DNA of 8,591 bases from an uncultured Wenzhouxiangella sp. GTDB lineage: Bacteria; Pseudomonadota; Gammaproteobacteria; Xanthomonadales; Wenzhouxiangellaceae. The position numbers and the translations under genes are program-made. This document shows positions 6,226-8,591 of the stretch, one piece after another. The DNA lies in NCBI GenBank assembly GCA_937876395.1, contig CALEIM010000007.1:1-8591 (forward strand). The letters run 5' to 3'. How positions within the stretch are numbered: the first letter of the stretch is position 1; the number at the start of each line of letters is the position of its first letter. The notes under the pieces are model-generated. The model worked only from the letters and a program-made list of their open reading frames with translations. It had not been told where the DNA came from and searched no databases.

Positions 6226-7240
6226 TATGCACCCTCGTTTGCATCATGCGTTCAACTGACAGTACCCCACTTCGACCTTCAAAGTCTCCGGTCTGGGCTG
6301 CCGCATCGCCGGAATGTGAGACTCGGGCGGTGACCACCACGGCGGCAACCGAATCAAGGCTGGTGCCGGCCAGCATGGCATCGTCACTGTCAATGCGGAT
6401 CTCGGTCGGCAATGCAGAGCTGTGCAAACGGCGCACCGCCAGCGGCATGCGTTGACCTTCTGGCTGGACAATGACAAACACGGTTTCGTTGCCGGAAAGC
6501 CGGGCCGACAGTTCGGCATCAATGCTCAGGCTCAGATCAAGTACGGGTTCGCTATCGATATGAATCCCCGGGTCAACGGACGCATCGGCAGGCCCGTTGG
6601 CCGAATTCGTGTCACCGGCCCGTTCACGCGCCATGGCCAAATAGCCGCCGACGGTTTCGCGCACGCTGCTGTCGGCCGGTAGCAGATCCATAATGCGCTC
6701 GAAACGGTTTGCAGCGTTGGCATATTCACTACGCTGAAAGGCATCCAGGCCGAGCAGCAGCAGGGCTTTTTGTTGCTCGCCGGATTCAGCGGCGGCCAGC
6801 AGCAGCTCGCGCGCTTCCTGCGGAAGTTCTGGCCGACCGGAGGCAAACAGCAGGGTTTCGGCCAGTTCGGTGCGCAAAAAATCATCGTCCGCGTCAATGA
6901 ACAAGGCTCGACGGAAGGCGTGTTCAGCGGAGCTGAACTCATCGAGGCTCTTATAGGCCAGGCCCAGCCGGGCCCAGTTTCCGGGCTGATCCGGTTCGCG
7001 CAAGGCCTGCCGGGCCAGCTCGGTAACTGCTGTGCGAATTTCGCCGGTCTGTCCGGTGTCGGGGTCAATTCCTTCCGGTGTGCCAATGCCCAGGTACAGC
7101 AGTCCGGTAGCGATCGTCAGGCCGAGGGCCAGGCCGAGCGCAAGTCCGTGGCGTTCGCTGCGAAACAGGGGTATGACAATGAAGGCCAGGGCCAGCAGCA
7201 GCGCGACCATGACGGCGACGAAAAATAACGGTGTGTTCAA
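6209..7240 (-). CDS. ccmI: Cytochrome c biogenesis protein CcmI (TPR apocytochrome chaperone)
   Basis: CcmI holds unfolded apocytochrome c in the periplasm and delivers it to the CcmF/CcmH ligation complex. From the TTG at 7240 the protein has 343 residues. It has two membrane helices (about 4-25 and 33-52) and a periplasmic TPR region (about 65-205) with repeats such as NWARLGLAYKSLDEFSSAEH and a second set around 158-185. A C-terminal beta-rich domain (about 233-343) includes ETVFVIVQPEGQRMPLAVRR, typical of the CycH/CcmI C-terminal chaperone domain. I chose TTG 7240 because its last two bases form the TGA stop of ccmH (TTGA overlap) and GGAGA sits 8 bases upstream. A longer reading up to 7318 would add 26 residues lying entirely inside ccmH. 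It is the last ccm gene, and the lpxR-like gene follows with overlap. Confidence 0.9.
   Translation of the reverse strand: MNTPLFFVAVMVALLLALAFIVIPLFRSERHGLALGLALGLTIATGLLYLGIGTPEGIDPDTGQTGEIRTAVTELARQALREPDQPGNWARLGLAYKSLDEFSSAEHAFRRALFIDADDDFLRTELAETLLFASGRPELPQEARELLLAAAESGEQQKALLLLGLDAFQRSEYANAANRFERIMDLLPADSSVRETVGGYLAMARERAGDTNSANGPADASVDPGIHIDSEPVLDLSLSIDAELSARLSGNETVFVIVQPEGQRMPLAVRRLHSSALPTEIRIDSDDAMLAGTSLDSVAAVVVTARVSHSGDAAAQTGDFEGRSGVLSVERMMQTRVHIDQVL
6231..6236 (-). promoter_or_regulatory. Ribosome binding site for the TTG start of the lpxR-like gene
   Basis: On the minus strand GAGGGT lies 5-6 bases before TTG 6225, within the final codons of ccmI. No ATG in a similar position would keep the signal peptide intact, so this site fixes the unusual start. 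Confidence 0.65.
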
Positions 7241-7662
7241 AGCGCCTGTCTCCGCTTGCGAATGACAATGACGGCCGCTGTCAGGCCGAAGAACAGCAGC
7301 GCCAGCGGGCCGCCCCACAGCAAGACGGTATGCGCGGCCAGCGGTGGACGATAGAGCACGAACTCGCCATAGCGCTCGACCATGAACTCGCGGATTTCCA
7401 TATCGCTGCGATTGTCCTGAAGCATTCTGAACAGCTCATTGCGCAGATCGCGCGCCAATGGAGCGTCAGAATCCGACAGCGACTGGTTCTGGCAAACCGT
7501 ACAGCGTAGCTCGCCAGCCAGTGCCTGGAAACGGTCGCGCTCGGTGTCACTGGAGAAATCGTAGGGTTCGATGGCCGAGGCCAGGGCGCCGGGGGGCTGG
7601 GTCAAGCTCAGCATCACCAGCAAAACGGCGCTCAACCAGGGCAGTGCATTGATGGCTTTCAT
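7237..7662 (-). CDS. ccmH: Cytochrome c maturation thiol-disulfide protein CcmH (CcmL/NrfF type)
   Basis: Periplasm-facing, membrane-anchored protein that reduces the CXXCH disulfide of apocytochrome c before haem ligation. The 141-residue protein has a signal sequence (cleavage near A28-A30) and the family signature LRCTVCQNQSLSDSDAPLARDLR with redox cysteines C54 and C57. It then has the helical EIREFMVERYGEFVLYRPP segment and a C-terminal membrane helix (about 112-134) ending in a basic RKRRQAL tail. The length fits the short CcmH form; the fused CcmH-CcmI form seen in E. coli is split here into two genes. The ATG at 7662 overlaps the ccmG stop (ATGA), with GGAGG upstream at 7673-7677. Confidence 0.96.
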   Translation of the reverse strand: MKAINALPWLSAVLLVMLSLTQPPGALASAIEPYDFSSDTERDRFQALAGELRCTVCQNQSLSDSDAPLARDLRNELFRMLQDNRSDMEIREFMVERYGEFVLYRPPLAAHTVLLWGGPLALLFFGLTAAVIVIRKRRQAL

Positions 7663-8201
7663 CCGCTCTCGGCCTCCGCTGCAAGCGCCATCGAACGACG
7701 CATCAGATCATCAAATACCGTGGCGTCAACCGGGCCGATGTGTTTGTGCCGGATAATGCCCTGATGATCGATCAGAAAGGTTTCGGGTGCTCCGTACACG
7801 CCGAGGTCTATGGCGACTCGACCGTCAAAATCCACCAGATGCAGATTCCAGGCATCGCCATAGCGGCCGATCCATTCCAGCGCCTCAGCGCGCTCATCTT
7901 TCCAGTTCAGGCCGACCAGGAGAATGGGCGCTTCCTGGCCCAGACGTTCGATGAAGGGATGCTCGACGCGGCAGGCCCAGCACCAGCTACCCCAGACATT
8001 GAGTATGAACGGCCGACCGAGGAGATCGTCACGACTGTTGCTCACGCTCGGGTCGTGAAGGTCGGGCAGGCTGAAGTCGGGCACGGCTTTGCCGATCAGC
8101 GGCGACTGGACCAGCTTGCGTTCCTCGGCGGTTTGCAGGCCGACGACCAGCAAAATGACCAGGGCCAGAAAGACGCCCAATGGAATCAGCATGCGGATCA
8201 T
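7659..8201 (-). CDS. ccmG: Thiol:disulfide interchange protein CcmG (DsbE)
   Basis: Membrane-anchored periplasmic thioredoxin-like reductase that passes electrons towards CcmH and apocytochrome c. The 180-residue protein has an N-terminal membrane anchor (about 5-22) and then a thioredoxin fold. Visible parts are VPDFSLPDL (40-48), the active site C74-W-A-C77 in WGSWCWACRVEHP, GLNWKDERAEALEW, and the cis-proline loop GVYGAPETFLID (P139, with the CcmG-typical E140). The WA dipeptide between the cysteines is a less common choice. The length is typical of DsbE. The ATG at 8201 overlaps the ccmF stop (ATGA), and a strong GGAGG at 8209-8213 lies 7 bases upstream. Confidence 0.96.
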   Translation of the reverse strand: MIRMLIPLGVFLALVILLVVGLQTAEERKLVQSPLIGKAVPDFSLPDLHDPSVSNSRDDLLGRPFILNVWGSWCWACRVEHPFIERLGQEAPILLVGLNWKDERAEALEWIGRYGDAWNLHLVDFDGRVAIDLGVYGAPETFLIDHQGIIRHKHIGPVDATVFDDLMRRSMALAAEAESG

Positions 8202-8591
8202 GCGCTGGCCTCCGCGACGGCCACGTTCGGACTATCCGTGGCACGCCGTCGCTGACGATAGCGACGGTCCGACGCAGACACCAGGCCGCCGAGGCCAATC
8301 AGGGCCGCACCGCCCCAGATCCAGCGGACAAAGGGCTTGATGTGCAGGCGAATGCTCCAGGCACCGCTGTCGCTGTCGAGTTCTTCGCCCATGGCAACGT
8401 AGAGATCGCGAAACAGGCCTGGTTTGAGGGCAATCTGGGTCATCACCTGTCCGCCGCGATGGTAGAGGCGTTTTTGCGGGCGCATGGTGGCCACTTCGCG
8501 ATCGCCGCGCTGGATGCTGAAGTGCGCTTCGTCGGCCCGCCAGTTCGGACCCTTGACCTGGATGACTTCATGCAGCGTGAAGGTGTAGCCT
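8198..8591 (-). CDS. ccmF: Cytochrome c haem lyase subunit CcmF, C-terminal end only
   Basis: CcmF is the large integral membrane protein that, with CcmH and CcmI, attaches haem covalently to apocytochrome c. Only the last 130 codons lie in the window; the gene enters from the right edge and stops with TGA at 8198-8200. Visible are a periplasmic segment (YTFTLHEVIQVKGPNW, then RGDREVATMRPQKRLYHRGGQ) and RDLYVAMGEEL. These are followed by WSIRLHIKPFVRWIWGGAAL, the start of the final membrane helix, with the basic cytoplasmic tail SDRRYRQRR at its end. All match the CcmF C-terminus. It leads the ccmFGHI overlap chain seen here; ccmA-E would be expected beyond the edge but are not visible. Confidence 0.95.
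   Translation of the reverse strand, partial: GYTFTLHEVIQVKGPNWRADEAHFSIQRGDREVATMRPQKRLYHRGGQVMTQIALKPGLFRDLYVAMGEELDSDSGAWSIRLHIKPFVRWIWGGAALIGLGGLVSASDRRYRQRRRATDSPNVAVAEASA

Noticed and set aside
7241..7318. Longer N-terminus for CcmI beginning at 7318
   Set aside because: The extra 26 residues lie fully within ccmH, are not hydrophobic, and would precede the expected first membrane helix. The TTG at 7240 has a ribosome site and a classic stop-start overlap.
1..8591. CRISPR arrays, tRNA/rRNA genes, insertion sequences, attachment sites, prophage or defence genes
   Set aside because: Reading both strands, I found no spaced repeats, no transposase or integrase motifs, and no cloverleaf sequence. 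Nearly all DNA is covered by ordinary genes.

Overview
The window looks like chromosomal DNA from a high-GC Gammaproteobacterium. This rests on three things: System I cytochrome c maturation genes, an LpxR-type outer-membrane lipid A deacylase, and an aqualysin-like secreted subtilase with a PPC tail. That mix is familiar from Xanthomonadales/Chromatiales-like and Wenzhouxiangella-like bacteria, but the genus is an inference and cannot be settled here. I see no mobile element, tRNA, rRNA, CRISPR array or phage gene. Eight protein-coding genes and two strand switches fill nearly all of the sequence.

Left part (1-1493, minus strand): a secreted serine protease of family S8 runs off the left edge. 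It has a signal peptide, an I9 propeptide, a catalytic domain with an intact Asp/His/Ser triad and an aqualysin-type four-cysteine pattern, a Gly/Pro linker and most of a PPC domain. A divergent intergenic region (about 1494-1785) separates it from the next cluster. That region carries a near-perfect CRP/Clp-type palindrome (1628-1643) and small inverted repeats in the protease leader.

Middle (1786-5230, plus strand): three co-directional genes encode a class 3 aldehyde dehydrogenase, a PlsC-family lysophosphatidate acyltransferase, and a protein joining an N-terminal FHA domain to an EAL cyclic-di-GMP phosphodiesterase domain. The first two suggest fatty aldehyde/acyl lipid metabolism; the third suggests signalling. 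The FHA-EAL gene overlaps the end of the convergent minus-strand cluster by 34 bp.

Right part (5197-8591, minus strand): a tightly packed cytochrome c maturation operon reads from the right edge as ccmF (3' end only), ccmG, ccmH and ccmI, each overlapping the next by a few bases. The lpxR-like gene is appended and overlaps ccmI by 17 bp. CcmF (haem ligation), CcmG and CcmH (thiol reduction of apocytochrome) and CcmI (apocytochrome chaperone) work together in the periplasm. LpxR would edit lipid A in the outer membrane, so its place in the operon is not explained by cytochrome assembly.

No clearly new system is evident. The points most worth a second look are the CRP/Clp-like site shared by the protease and the lipid/EAL cluster, the FHA-EAL fusion, and the coupling of lpxR to the ccm operon.
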